A stretch of 64,000 bases of DNA from Pontederia crassipes (GCA_030549335.1 CM060195.1:49447975-49511974); one strand, 5' to 3'. Positions 1 through 12,961 are shown, counted from the first letter of the stretch. Program-made: numbers and translations. Notes: generated from the letters alone by a model not told the origin.

Positions 1-571
1 GATGGTGAGATTGATGACGATGTTAATCATAGAATTCAAGCTGGTTGGTGTAAGTGGAGGAAAGTCACTGGAGTTCTTTGTGATAGAAAAGTACCCAATA
101 AAGTTAAAGGAAAATTCTATCGTACTGCTATAAGGCCAGCAGTGTTATATGGTAGTGAATGTTGGGCTATGAAGGGACAACATGAACGTAAAGTGGGGGT
201 AGCCGAAATGAGGATGTTGAGATGGATGTGGGGTCATACAAGTTTAGATAAGATTAGGAATGACCATATACGTGAACGAGTCGGAGTGGCTCCTATTAGT
301 GAGAAAATGGTAGAGAATCGTTTGAGATGGTTTGATCATGTTCAGAGAAGACCATTAGATGCGCCAGTAAGAAGAGTAGATCAAATAATCTGGAGTCCGA
401 TTAAAAGAGGGAGAGGGAGGCCAAGGCGGACACTTGGCGAACTAATAGAGCAAGATCTATTGGTGAATAATATACCGAAAGGTTTGGTTACTAATAGAGC
501 GGAATGACGTCGTATGATCCATGTAGCCGACCCCACCTAGTGGGAAAAGGCTTTGTTGTTGTTGTTGTTGC
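1..571 (+). mobile_element. LINE (RTE-type) 3' end: C-terminal ORF2 and (TTG)n tail
   Basis: The reading frame is open from base 1 to the stop at 505-507 and encodes about 168 residues typical of the C-terminal part of plant non-LTR retrotransposon proteins, including VGVAPISEKM and NRLRWFDHVQRRP. Related elements usually continue through a tryptophan and finish IHVADPT; here the tryptophan codon reads TGA, so the frame stops about ten codons early, while the codons for IHVADPT remain just downstream (about 520-540). The element ends in a TTG repeat at about 552-571 instead of poly(A), as RTE-clade LINEs do. The 5' part lies outside the window. RTE assignment rests on remembered family features. 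Confidence 0.85.
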
Positions 572-910
572 TGCTTTGTCTCGGAAGAGAAGAAAACGAT
601 GCCAAATGCTCCATCTGTGAAGATGTTGGATTTCATTGTGAGTAGTATCTTTTTTTTCAGGAAAAAAAATAATTATATGATCCGGTTCTTTAAATTTTGA
701 TTTTGATTCAGTCATGATTTCGTATTTCAAATTCTTCATGCGTATCCAAATACATGTGCTATAATTTCATACTCCATGCATACATGCTGAGACTCATGTA
801 TCAGTTGATGCAAGTCTATATTAGTTTATGAGCTAATGGATATACTCAATATAGATTACAATTTTTTACTATAGATTTTATAAACGTACACTGTAATGAA
901 AGTTTTTATA

Positions 911-1077
911 TATTTTATAAACGTCCCAAGCCCGGATAAAGGAGGAGGGTTGTGTTAGGCCCCGACAGCCAGCGTAAAACCCTGTCGAATCTCATGAACA
1001 TGGATCAACGATGGCGTCGTATGATCCATGTAGCCGACCCCACCTAGTGGGATAAGGCTTTGTTGTTGTTGTTGTTG
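911..1077 (+). mobile_element. SINE-like element, copy A, sharing the LINE tail
   Basis: A body of about 100 bp, containing CCCAAGCCCGGATAAAGGAG near the start, is followed by about 65 bp nearly identical to the end of the LINE at 506-571, finishing in a TTG repeat. It is alignable almost throughout with copies at 1754-1933 and 18355-18529. A weak internal B-box-like stretch (TGTCGAATCTC) is present but no convincing A box, so it could be a SINE or an internally deleted LINE. No clear target duplication was found. Confidence 0.8.
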
Positions 1078-1132
1078 GGGATCTTTTGTTTGTCACACAA
1101 AAATATGATTTCGACTTCGTGATTTTTAGTTT

Positions 1133-1530
1133 GAGTTAGTTCCTTAAACCTCTCCTGAACTATAACAATTTTTCGTGCTTGCCCCTAATATATGGACTTA
1201 CCATAGCGCCCTCCTAAACTATGTCGTGATTTCCACTTTAGCCCTTCTGTTATATTCTGTTAACTTTCTCTTTTTTTTTCAATTTTTTCGATTTTATTAA
1301 ATGACTAAACTGTCCTCATGTGACTTGAAATAAATGTCCACTTTTTCCTTCTTCGTTGAGGACAATTTAATCATTTAATAAATAAAAAATAATGGGAAAG
1401 TTATCAGAATATGACAGATGGACTAAAGTGGAAATCACGACATAATTTAGGGGGGACTACGGTAAGTTCATATATTAGAGGCAGACGCGAAAAATCATTA
1501 TAGTTTAGGGCAGGTTTAATGAATTATCCC
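1133..1530. mobile_element. Mutator-type MITE with long TIRs and 9-bp target duplication
   Basis: The two ends are long inverted repeats of about 130 bp each (left AGTTCCTTAAACCTCTCC, right ending AGGTTTAATGAATTATCCC), separated by a short AT-rich centre. The element is flanked by TTTTAGTTT at 1124-1132 and again at 1531-1539. A 9-bp duplication with long TIRs is the signature of Mutator-like elements. It has no coding capacity. It lies in the region that would be the 3' portion or flank of the ORP gene. Confidence 0.88.
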
Positions 1531-1753
1531 TTTTAGTTTTAATTTATTGATTGCTCCGATGCGCGGAGTGTTGGAGGAGAAGTTCATATCATGAATGACA
1601 TGCCAACATGGGTTGAGTTTCATGTATTGAGAAACGGAATAGATAATCATTACTCTCTTGAGCAATATGGATTCAATACAATGGTTGTATTTTTAGAGGG
1701 GAGAGACCTTATGTTGAAATATTGTTTTTTTTTTTTTGAGGAGAATGTTGAAA

Positions 1754-1933
1754 CTCCGCCTATGTTTTTTAGCCGGTCCCAAGCTCGGATAAAGGAGGAG
1801 GGTTGTGTTAGGCCCCGACAGCTAGCGTAAAACCCTGTCGAATCTCATGAACATGGATCAAGCGTCGTATGAACCATGTAGCCGACCCCACCTAGTGGGA
1901 TAAGGCTTTGTTGTTGTTGTTGTTGTTGTTGTT
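1754..1933 (+). mobile_element. SINE-like element, copy B, with 16-bp target duplication
   Basis: Second copy of the family at 911-1077, with the same body and the same LINE-derived end and a longer TTG tail. It is flanked by perfect 16-bp direct repeats, GAGGAGAATGTTGAAA at 1738-1753 and 1934-1949. These define its exact ends and show insertion by target-primed reverse transcription. The perfect repeats suggest a fairly young insertion. Confidence 0.9.
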
Positions 1934-1949
1934 GAGGAGAATGTTGAAA

Positions 1950-3403
1950 TATTGTTTCCATCGTCAGATCATTGGTGAGAGATTGGGCTAGGTGTAGACC
2001 ACCCTGAATGTAATCTGCTGTCATTGTCTATCAATTATGAATAACTATGGATGAGTGCCTACCACCTCAAAAGAAGAAAAAAATTACTATACTCTTGGAA
2101 ATTTCTCTAAGGGGCAATAGTTTGGATATCAAGCTCCATCCAAACCTAAAGAAACAGTGTTCAATCAAGGGTGTTATCCACAAGACTCAATAGTGGACAA
2201 CAATAATGAAAAACTTGAAGAGCTTAATATTTATTTGGATGAAAGGAGAACATTTGGCTCTTGATGATGAAGATGAGATAAGATTGACCACAAGTGATTT
2301 CTGAGGGGAATCTACTAGAGAAGAAATTAATTTAGAGTTGGGTAAATGGTAATAAAAAATTAGCAGTTGAAAGATAAATTCAGTGAGGGTTGTTGAAGAA
2401 ATCATAAAAGTGAAATCTCATATGAGGCATAAGTTCTTAACAACATTAAGTGTGTTGATTCAACCTTCATCAAGTTTTAGAGCCAAATAAAGAGTGTCAT
2501 GACATGTTTTGTAAGGATAAAATATCAGGAATGCAATAGGTGTTCCATTCTCCACATCCTGAAAGATCTGTTCTACTAGAGACATCATGCATTATCCTCT
2601 CTGCTACTCAAGTTCAAGATCAAGCACTTTTCAAGAAGAAGAGGCCAATGCAGGAGTCATAATTTATTTACTTTTCTATTCTGTTTGTTTTCGTTTAATC
2701 TGATTCTATTGCAGGGGTCCTAGTTTAAGTGAAGTTAGTCTTATGTAGACCAAGTTAAATGTTTGACAGTTGGAAGCTTGGGCAGATTTGATTTAAACAT
2801 TTTTTGTTTCATATTTAGAATTTTTCTGAACTTGGAGTTTATAAGAGAATGATATATGCCTTAGAATTTCTTCCAAACAGTGATGGATTCCCGGATGATA
2901 TTTTTATCGACTATCTTCTGCTTATGCAGCATCATCATCACTTATAAGTTCTCTTTGTTTTCTATGGACATTTTCTAATCACACAAATATCTGCTTATGC
3001 CGGCATCATGCATTTGTTTTCTCCATTACAAAGGAGTCTTATGTGCCCGTTAAAAAGGTACACAAATTTCGCTAGTGGCACTCAAATTTCTTGGTGTCAT
3101 ATATTTCTTAAATGTAGATAGACGTAGTCACTCAAAAAATATAGCTTTCTACAAATTTTGCAATGTGATAAATTTCTCATGTTTATTTGACACTTAAATG
3201 TATGTCATACTGGCATCATTTCGTTCTAGATGGCAAGTCTTTTTTAATTCCTGGCATAACTAGCAGCCTGTAATTACCTAATTACTCGAAATAATGTAAA
3301 TTACCTACTAGGATTTCTATATTGTGACTGAAAAAAGTTCTAAGATTGAAAATTGTAAACATAGAAGGAAAGGAAAATACAATAAAGGTCCCAAAAAAAT
3401 CAC
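1950..3403. other. Non-coding stretch, ORP 3' intron or flank
   Basis: No readable exon was found here. I looked on the minus strand for the missing last part of the ORP sterol-binding domain (a conserved GKWD motif and the C-terminal GWKPRWF motif) and did not see it. The sequence is AT-rich and unremarkable. Confidence 0.5.
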
Positions 3404-6400
3404 CTGATGAGGGTTCCTGTCTATGATTGATTGCTCCTTAAACTTCAGTTTACATGAATACTCATGATTTCCTTGTATGCGCATAGTACCGTAATGGTCA
3501 CAATAAAGTTTCCCCAAAATAAGGTTGTAGATGGAAGTAGTCACCTGAAAGAGATAGTCAGAATCAAATTATGAATCCATAATTAAATTATGAGAGCGCC
3601 AGAATAATAGATGAAATACCTTGCTCCACTGAAAAACTTCGCCATCATCAAATTCAAGAGTTAAAACACCAACAGGATCTAGTTGAATTGAACGTCCCCA
3701 AAACTTACTTTTCAAATTGCTATCACCCCAGAACCTCCATCCATTACCCTCACAATGACATGCAACAATCATTGGATGATGACTGACCTGAAAACCCAAA
3801 ATGGAAGATGGCTTACAATAATGCTTAATTTTATATCTTAAAATAACAAATAACAAAATGATGACATTGAAAGAGAAAAAAAGTCTACTCAGAATTCCTT
3901 GAGTATTCAATAGAAAGTGCAGTACATTAGTTTTTTTGGGAGAAAGTAACAACACATGAGTTAGTTTCTCTTACTATACATGAGTTTTTTTTGTTAAGGA
4001 ACATTAAATGGATGACAATTATTTTTTGAATTACAATTAATTTGATGCACTGCTTGGTATTTGAAGTAGTGAAAATACAACATACAGAACCAGGAATACT
4101 GTAAACATATGAAGATTGAAATTTACTTTTTCTGAGAAAAACCGAAGACCCCGGTCAGGATAATCAGCCTCATATGTCTCGCCAAGAAGTGGATTAAAAG
4201 GTTTGCAGCTTCTGCCATCAGTGGACGCATAACCAGAAACAGCAAATGCAGCAACATTCAATATTCTCATGAGGCTATTCCCCTATAAATTTACAGTATA
4301 TCAAAATATTGAAGATTTAAATGCTGGAAATAGTGCAGGATCTAAATAAAAAGTTAAATCTGAATAGATAAGAAATCAGATTAGACAGTAAGAGAATATT
4401 TGGAGAAAGCTAAAGTTTCTAAAGCAAAATAATTTAGCATAGTCAAACTTAGATGTTATGACATTTTACTTAAGGATGCATGAAAGAAGAGCATACCCCT
4501 TTGCCCCATTCACTAGCTCGGTCTAGAAGGTAAGAATATTCTAGATCTTCAAAACATCTTTGCAAGGATGAAAGTGGTTCATTAAAATACACAGGAAGGC
4601 ACACTCTTGTGAGATCCTTCCCAATATTATCCTTAATCATTGACCAGAGGCTCACTGCTTTTTCTTTTTCAGCTGGATCCGGTAACTTTTTGCGTCTTCT
4701 AATGAATGGATAGTTCGATCCCCCAGCCATGATGACGAAATCATTGCTATCAACAGAACCAATGCCGTATCCATTCTCATCATCTGAACCAATTTCAGAT
4801 CTACTGCTTTTAAAGGAACAAGATGACAGAAAATCCCGTGTATCGAAGTAAGCATTGTCTTCCTCGTCAGTCTCCTCTTCAGCAGCATCCTGCCTGTCGT
4901 TTTCATAATCAGATTCAGTTGCACTTCCTTCTGAAAAACAAATGTGAAAAAAAGAATAAATCGACACCTGATAGAAAGTTAAATCCATAGAGTTATGAAT
5001 GTTTACTTAGAGAAAATCAATGCATATATGTTTCTATAAAATGAAAAACTGCATGCCAACACATAGAAGAAGAAAGGGGTTGCTAAATGTCAAAAGAAAT
5101 AGAATGAAACACCAATGTACTTGATAAGGGGAGTGTTGAATTGAAAGAAATTGAGTCAGAAAGAAAGCAAAAAAGGAAAAGATAGAAACCAGAATAATAA
5201 ACATCAGTTGTGAAGCAAATGATTTTTAATAAATGGTACAGAATATTCTATTAATGATTTATTGATAAATGGAGGTCAGATTCTGACTGGCATCCCTATC
5301 TTTCGCAAGAAAGAAAAAGATCATACATTAAAGATTTACATGCTCAAAGGCATGACGGCATAGATGAATACAAGGCCAATTTCAAATCTAAACAAAAGGC
5401 ACGTACATAACATGTTAGCCTAAAGAAGAAACAGAAGATGATATATGTCAATTGGTGAAATAATTATTAAAGAACTTCAATGTAATATAACCGAGGTTGA
5501 CAACTTTCCTACAACATTTGGGAGTTCTATCGAGTTCTTCTAAAATTAGGAAATACTTTAACTAGTATGAAAACAATTTACTTTTAATTTCAGCTTCTCC
5601 GTAATTCCAAATAATTTATTATAATGAATATTTCAGTTTATTTATACACTCTTTAGGAGGAGTTTAATTTCCACGTGTACAGAAAAAAAACATGAGGAAG
5701 ACAAATGACCATAATTGTAATTTAAATGAATAACAACAATGATGCATCCTCAAAGAAAGAACCAAAAAACCTTTAGGCATCTTTGGCACCACTGAGAAGT
5801 TGCAAATTGAATTTTAGTAAACAGACAAACGTTATAGCATTAATCGTACCACTAGATTTCTCATTTCTTGGTCTAGAAGTGGATCCATACTCGTTTGACT
5901 GCCTCTGACTCTCATCAACAAGGGTGTTCTCCAAGTCAACCTTTTCTGTCTACAAATGAAAGCAAGAGAACAAAATGAAAAACGGCATGGCTTAACAAAC
6001 CGATAAAGAAAAATTAATCAGAAACATGTGACTTGTGAAGCATAACCAATAAACAAAAACAATGTTTCAACCACAAGGTATAAAAGAAGAGTTAAGTAAA
6101 GCAACACAGTCAACATAAATACCAACACAAATATAGTATCTCCAAGAATAATACCTGACCATCAAAACATGCTAATTCTGAAGGACCCACAATGTCAATG
6201 CATAAAGAACAGATGACCATTTCTATGCAATAGGATTCCAAAGAACACATACTTTTTAGAGCAAGTAAAGGATGCTACCAAACTGTGAAGACATCCTTAT
6301 CAATGGAGGAGTTTTACGTTACCAAAGTGGCTAATTGTACACACAATGAATGATGATTCTGTCACTATCCTCTCCCATTCTCTAACCATTAGAAGTGGGG

Positions 6401-8945
6401 CTCAGAAATGGAAAGAGTTGACACTATACTACTTCTAGAAATCTGCTCAGTGCTAAAGAATGCTAATCCACACTATTTCACATGGCAATTTCTTATTATT
6501 GGGAATTGATAATCAAATCACAAGAAAGACAAATTAGCCCCTAAATTCATTTTAAAAAATAATTGTCTGAAAACCTTTGGTCCTTTACACAAACTCTAAC
6601 ACATTCTGTAGGCTGTTCAACTTGATTTCTTGGCACACATATGGAACACGACAACATCGTTATATTCGATTTCTTTGCACTTTGCCATAAAGTAAGTTCG
6701 ACTTCTTAGCATGCCTAACATGTATGATAACCATAACCACACAAGAAATCATGAGATACTTGTCCAAGAAAATTATTAAATTCATAGGAACTGTACCCTT
6801 TGAAGATGTACAAGATCGCTGATAAACGAATACGGTGACAAACTAAAACTTATAACCTTAGTTCTGTTATCCCATAATATAAAAATGGGTTGAGCCAATG
6901 ATTGGTGTCAAGTGAGTTGACTCCTTTAAATGCTCAGTTCGGTCAACTTAGCGGAGTACAAGTCCAAGAGTTCAGAAAATCAAAGCAAATATCAACATAG
7001 CATGATGATTAAAGTTCAATTCTATAATAAGTATTAGCAAAGAAAAGAAATATGTGTGCATTTGCTATTAAAATTGAATAAGGGTTCAGGCTGCTGTAAA
7101 AGGCATTTTACAATATAGATATCGCATACAGAGATGATAGTGTTACGAAAAGAGGGAGAGAGGGATCGCACGAAATACAGAAGAACACGAAGAGGAAAAA
7201 CGGCGGCGGCTCTTTGTTATGAAATAATGATGATTACAAGGATGGGTCTCGGTCTAGACCCCTAGGGAGTTTATATAGGCACTCCTTTTGACAGATGATA
7301 GGAATTACATACGGACTGGGACTCTAAATAAATCCCCTGAAAATAGGACACCTATCTCGTGATAAGGAAATAAATCAAATCCGAATCACAAACAGAATAC
7401 CCCTAAAAAATTTTCGCTCAGGGGCTCCGCCCCCTTGCAACCCCCGCAGGGGATCCCCCTGGATCCCCCCCCTTGACCCCCCACAGGCTCGCTGACCGGG
7501 CAGCGAGACCCCCGTAGGGGAATTCTGCTGAAGCGCCTGCCTATATAAGGGAACCAACTGGGTTCAGATTCAAGGCATTATTAACAGATAGTTTATTCAA
7601 ACAAATTCAATCACACATATCAGATACAAAGGAAAACATATTAAATGGTTGCAAATCTTTACGAAGATCATCTGAATATTCTGGAAAAAAAAAACAGTTT
7701 AGAGTCAGCAGTGAGGTTTGGCGCTATACCTCTAATTGGCCAAGGGTTTCAACTAGGCGTGCCTGCCTCTGCTTGAGAATCACGAGTTGATTCTGAAGCG
7801 CCGCAAACTCAGCCCTCATGATCTGTTCACTGTCTTGAATCACTTGCTCACTCACCCCTTCCTCCTGCAGCCTTTGCCTCAACTTCTCGGTCGAAACATT
7901 GTCCACACGTGCCATTAGCTCGCTGTTGGAGATTTTTGGAAACATCTCCTTCACCGCCTGCAGAGACTCCAACCATGCTGCTCGATCCTCCCTTGTTTCG
8001 GCTCTCACATGAAGCCTTTTAATTCCGGTGAAAATGGAGAACCTCTTATCATCCGATTTACTCTCCCTAATGGACGACACCTTAACCAAATGGAAAATAA
8101 TAATTGAAAAAAACGAATAATGTAAATCCACAACCGGAAAGAAAAAAGTAACAAGTATTGAGATCACCTAAAACACCAAAAAGAATGGAAAATTCCAAGC
8201 TTGGCCATAAATCCGCAAACAACGGAAACAAACAGATGTATTTGGGCTGCAAAAACCGAACTTGATAGTTGAGACGCGTTGGCAAATGAAAGAAACAGAT
8301 ACGGAAACCTAAAGTAAAGAATAAAAGGGGGAAAACAATTTTCAGCATTCATATGCAAAAACATGTAGGCCCTTTGGTAAGTAATCAGAACTGTTCATCC
8401 ACGAAGGAAAGGAAATAACCAATTCACACCTTGAGGTGGACTTCGCCGACGGGCTTGCGTTGAAGATGAGGGAGGTGGTGGCCGTTGCTTTTGCCGGGGC
8501 GGGAGATACGGCGGACGGACTCCTCGCCGATGACCTTGGAGTCCTTCTCCGTCTCCTGGGTGACCTCGATCCGATCGGGCCCGTGGATCTTGTAATAGGA
8601 GAGGACGCCGTCCTGCAGCACGAACCACCGGGGGCGCCACCCCTTGCCGTAGTTGACCCACTTGTGGAGGATGCCAGAGATACCGTTGCCGACGATGTCA
8701 TTGATGTTGGACTCGTGGAGGGAGGCGGCGAGGAGGAGGAAGGACGACGAGGATATGTCCTGGGGTCGGTGCCTGTGGCCGTTGGGCGCGGCGGCGATGG
8801 TTGACGGAGGTGGAGGGGGAGGGGGAGGAGGCGGAGGAGCGGACATGGCGAAAGAGGCGGAGGGGGAACCAGTGGAGGAGCTGCCAGCTCCGGCGCCGGC
8901 GGCGGGGGAGACCGGGACGGGGGAGGCGCAGCAGAAGGGACGCAT
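3404..8945 (-). CDS. ORP: Oxysterol-binding protein-related protein (ORP, PH-domain subfamily), 3' end missing
   Basis: Lipid-transfer protein that in this family moves sterols or phosphoinositides between membranes at contact sites. Seven exons read in frame: 8430-8945, 7730-8080, 5850-5949, 4497-4930, 4127-4282, 3620-3787, 3404-3544 (622 codons). The ATG at 8945 begins MRPFCC, as in plant homologues. A PH domain spans about residues 88-218, a coiled coil about 219-289, then an acidic stretch with a FFAT-like AYFDTRD (candidate ER/VAP anchor). The sterol-binding domain begins near residue 400 and includes [14 protein letters not shown] and the signature EKVSHHPM. Relatives are about 800 residues, so roughly the last 180 are absent; later exons may lie left of base 1 or be lost. 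All visible junctions keep frame. Proline- and serine-rich N-terminus is GC-rich. Intron 2 carries a solo LTR. Confidence 0.93.
7141..7586 (-). mobile_element. Solo LTR in ORP intron 2
   Basis: Fossil LTR of 446 bp beginning TGTT and ending AACA on the plus strand, flanked by GATAG at 7136-7140 and 7587-7591. A TATA-like box (CCTATATAAACTCC, minus strand, near 7270) suggests minus orientation. No internal retrotransposon sequence adjoins, so it is a solo LTR, probably copia-type. Perfect 5-bp target repeats suggest modest age. About 7416-7520 is a GC-rich, partly palindromic tract. Confidence 0.85.
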
Positions 8946-9149
8946 CAAAAGGCGTCGACGGAGGAGCAGGAAGGGGGAGAGGGGGGAGGCAAAGTTAAGC
9001 AGAAGAAGGGCACGTGGTGGAGTTTTGGAAGCGGAGCGGGAGGAACTTGTCGCGGAAATCGGTGACGGTTTTCTTCTCGTTTTTTTTTTCCTTTCTTTTT
9101 TTTTTCTTCCCTCGTCTCGCAATTTCTTTTTTTTTTCGGAATATCCCGA

Positions 9150-12100
9150 GTGATCCGTGGTGGAATATTAGAAATTATATAAATTTAAAAAAAAATTTGA
9201 CGTATTAAATATTTAACTTTTTTTTAATTCTAAGTTTGAACTTTGAGACATCTTTTATACATTATTTCTTTTCTGCGAAAACTTTGGAATTTAACATCTT
9301 ATATTTACGTACAAATTTAATATTTCTTATATGACTTATCCATGTGAAATTAATTCAACATATACATCTTGCATCGAAATGTAACATCAAATATCAAAAT
9401 TGCATACTATTAATTTTATCCTTGTCAAGATTTTTCTGTCGATTCATCCTATAAGTTTTTTTTCTTAATCTGAAATATTTAAAACCAACAAATTATTATA
9501 ATATGTGTCATTTAATAATAAATATATTCCCAAATTATACATTTTTATATGTAAAGAAATGCAATCTGTCTTTGTTTATAAGAATATAAGTTTTAAATAT
9601 AAACCAAAATTTATATCGAAATCAAAACATTTAAGTTCCACTTTTCATGTATCACAATTATGTCATAAGTCGATCTCACCGTTCGATTTTATATAATTTT
9701 TTTGTGCATACATTGCAAGTTATACGTCGATGTGATGTTGGAAAATTATATTTTAAAGCCATTCATAGCGAGATTTTTTTTTTTGTCTACTCAATGCTAG
9801 AAAAATTTTTGCCCGAGCATTAAATTGAATTAAATGATCGTGTTTAATTTTATTGTACATGCATCCAAACATGTTTTTCCACGTTTCATCCTAAAAAAAA
9901 TTTTGGAGAATAAGTTACATGCAGTAATTAAATATTTTGTGTTGTATGTAAATAATTACTATGCACTTTTTACCTAAGCATCGTCATAATATTCCAATTC
10001 AAAGAAAATGTATAGTAGAAAGAAAAAAAAAAAGAAAAGATGACGGATATATACATTAATTATTATGACAACTTTAATTATCATTATTTTTTAATGCTTT
10101 ATGTCACGTACACAAATACCTCTACTCTACACTTAAACAAAAATATTGTAAATACCCTTTTAATCTTGTAATAATATCTATTACATTTTTCTGATTATTG
10201 CGTCATAAGAAAAATAACTAAAATTCCAATATTATTAATGGATAAAACTGGCGGCTAACTGGGGGACCAAAATGGCTTATCTTTTTGTTTGTTTGGAATT
10301 AATCTCTAATGAGGAGAGAGAGAGATGTTTGCTTGGTACATAAGGAAGAGAGTGAAAGAAGCTAGTTGGAAATTTCTTGGAGTGGGGAAGTTGTGAGGTT
10401 TCACGTTGGTGAGTGTGGGGGAGAACAAGGAGGCGGAAAGAGAAATTTGGGTCTTTTTTTGTGGTTTGGAAAATTTGGACCATCAGATGTCAAATGTAGG
10501 TGAACATGGCCGGGGAAAGCAACACAAAGTGGAGTGACAAAGTACGAGTTATTACTTATTAGAGGGAGAGAGAGAGAGGCGATGACAGCTAAGGCCGGTG
10601 GTTCTTTGTATTTATTTTTCTCGGTCAAAAGGTGACTGATACGTGGCAGAAGGCAAGTTTGAGTTCATTGGACCGAAGCCGTGGGGTCCTTTCTCTTTCA
10701 CTCTCCTTATTTAGCTTCGTCCAAAGAGTCCGCATCAGGAAATGGAGAGAGAAACTAAAAAATAAATTAAATAATAAGAATTTAATATAACAAATTTAAT
10801 TTGTTTTAAATAATTTGATCAATAAAAAATGGAATGAACGATGATATTTTCGGATTTGATTATATCTGAATCATCAATTTTGATCTATACTTTACTTTTT
10901 GGAAATGGATTCCTCGATAGTCCACGAAGTTGTTTCTCTCTCATCTTCTTCCTTTATAAGCTCTCGGGATCCGATAAGCCATTAAAATCTTGCTATTTTG
11001 TGCTTTTGAATCCTATTGCTGACGTGGGAGCACGGATGCCGGCACTTGGCGTGACGTGCATGTCTCAACGTTACTTTACATTTTACAACGAGCTGCGAAC
11101 CAATTAAGATATATAATCTCTTATTAGTTACTCGTTTAATTCCTAGTAGGAAACAAATATTGAGGTGGTCACAATGCCACTCTTGAAAAATTTAATATTA
11201 CTTTATATATAAACTTTAAGTATTATTAATATATCTCTTGCCTAGTTCATCTTCCATTCATTTGTTTCTTTTCTCTTTCCTCTTCCATTCAATCTACATT
11301 AATTTAATATTTTACCACTTTTATGTATTTCTTTCTTTTTAAGTCTTGTGAACTCTTAGGCTACTTGTTAAATATAATAATATCCTAAAACATTAGATGA
11401 AGACGTATTAAATAGGGGTGTAAGAAAAATTTTGACAAACTCGAAAAATCCATTCAATTAAAAAAAATTAAAAATTAGGGATTCGAATATGATTTAAAAT
11501 TATTTTTATAAATTAAAAATTATTCAATAAAATTAGAGTTCATCCGAAAAAACCATAGGTCCCGTTGAGTCTATTTTTATTTATATAATTAATTCATAAG
11601 TTATCTCTTTTTTATTATATATAATACTTTTTTTTAATAAAATCTTCTGCCTTTCTATCGCATTATTTAACTTTAATTTGACAACTTTTAAATATTAGTG
11701 TATATTTTATATATAATATAACATTCATTAGTCTTTATGTTAATTTTGATTTAATATATGTTTTGTAAAATATAATTATACAAAATTAGGAGCCCGAAAA
11801 AATCATTCAAAAAAATTGATGCGCTAGTGAGTGGTTTTTATTTTTTTAATCTTAGGGTGATTTTTTAATTTAAAAAACTGATTCAAAAAATAATAGACAA
11901 TTTTTTAATCGAAAATCCGATCTGATCCGAAATACTTTCAACCTAAATATTAAAATTAATGTAATATATTATAGTATACATATTAAATTTGTAAAAAAGT
12001 TCACCAATAAGACAATAATCAACGTATGCAATTGTTTCGGGAAAAAATCACCTTCTTTTTTATTTATAGTAATTTATTTCCATTTTCATTATTTTTATGT

Positions 12101-12960
12101 TTATTTTATTTCATATAATTTTGAATAATTTATATATATTTAATGTAATTACACTTTATTAATTAAATTTAAATGATAATACTAATATCTGGAAGAGAGA
12201 AAATAGAGAGAAAAAATGATTAATTAAGAAAAAAGTTGAGTGGAAATAAGAGGTGAAAGAAAATAAATTAAAATTAAAGAAAGGGTAAAATAGAAAGTTT
12301 AGAGTGAAATGTCAGGAGTCTTATTATTTATTTAGTAGCTATTCTTTTTTCCAATCTCCGTCTGATATTGGGAAAATAGACGCAAATAATCACTAATTTT
12401 ACCTCTTATTTATTTCATTTTTACTTTTTTATTATATTTATTTTTCCTATATTATAGTTCTTAAAATAACAAATAATGAGTATGTAAAGTAACGCTTATT
12501 TATTATTATTCAATTTAATATATTACTAAATTAAGTGTATATTTATTGAACTCATTTGACAATGAAATACAATATTTAAAGTTAAAATAAATTACGACAT
12601 TTGAATTTGTTATATTTATTAAAATGATTTAATCATGAGCATCAAATAGTCTAAGGATTTTAATCAAAAACACTATTTAATTAATAAAGTAAATTAATAT
12701 ATCATGATTATTTTATAAATTTAACGAGAAAAACTAATATTTTACATTCATTCTACATGGGATGTTTTATATGTACATTTTTCTTTTTGAAATAAGAACT
12801 ATTGAAACAGACAAATCGTGAAAATATAGTAACTGAATAAAATATGTAGGCCCTAATTAATTTATTTTCCTTGTGATACAATTTTTCCAACAAAAAAAAA
12901 AAGACAACGCCGATTAGAAAAAAAGATGCACACGCATTAGTTAGTTTTCTTCTTTTTTCG
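9150..12960. other. AT-rich intergenic DNA upstream of ORP
   Basis: No coding frame of substance and no RNA gene recognised. Around 10270-11100 the composition is less extreme, with short purine runs (GAGAGAGAG) and some unique-looking sequence. No convincing exon was found. Fold-back AT-rich stretches near 11150-12350 look like old MITEs. Confidence 0.5.
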
Positions 12961-12961
12961 T

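Noticed and set aside
8436-9153. Plus-strand frames overlapping the first ORP exon
   Set aside because: They are antisense shadows of a GC-rich exon whose minus-strand product has a clear PH domain and correct splice donor.
10277-11107. Possible small gene in the less AT-rich stretch
   Set aside because: Frames are short, lack motifs and no splice structure could be supported.
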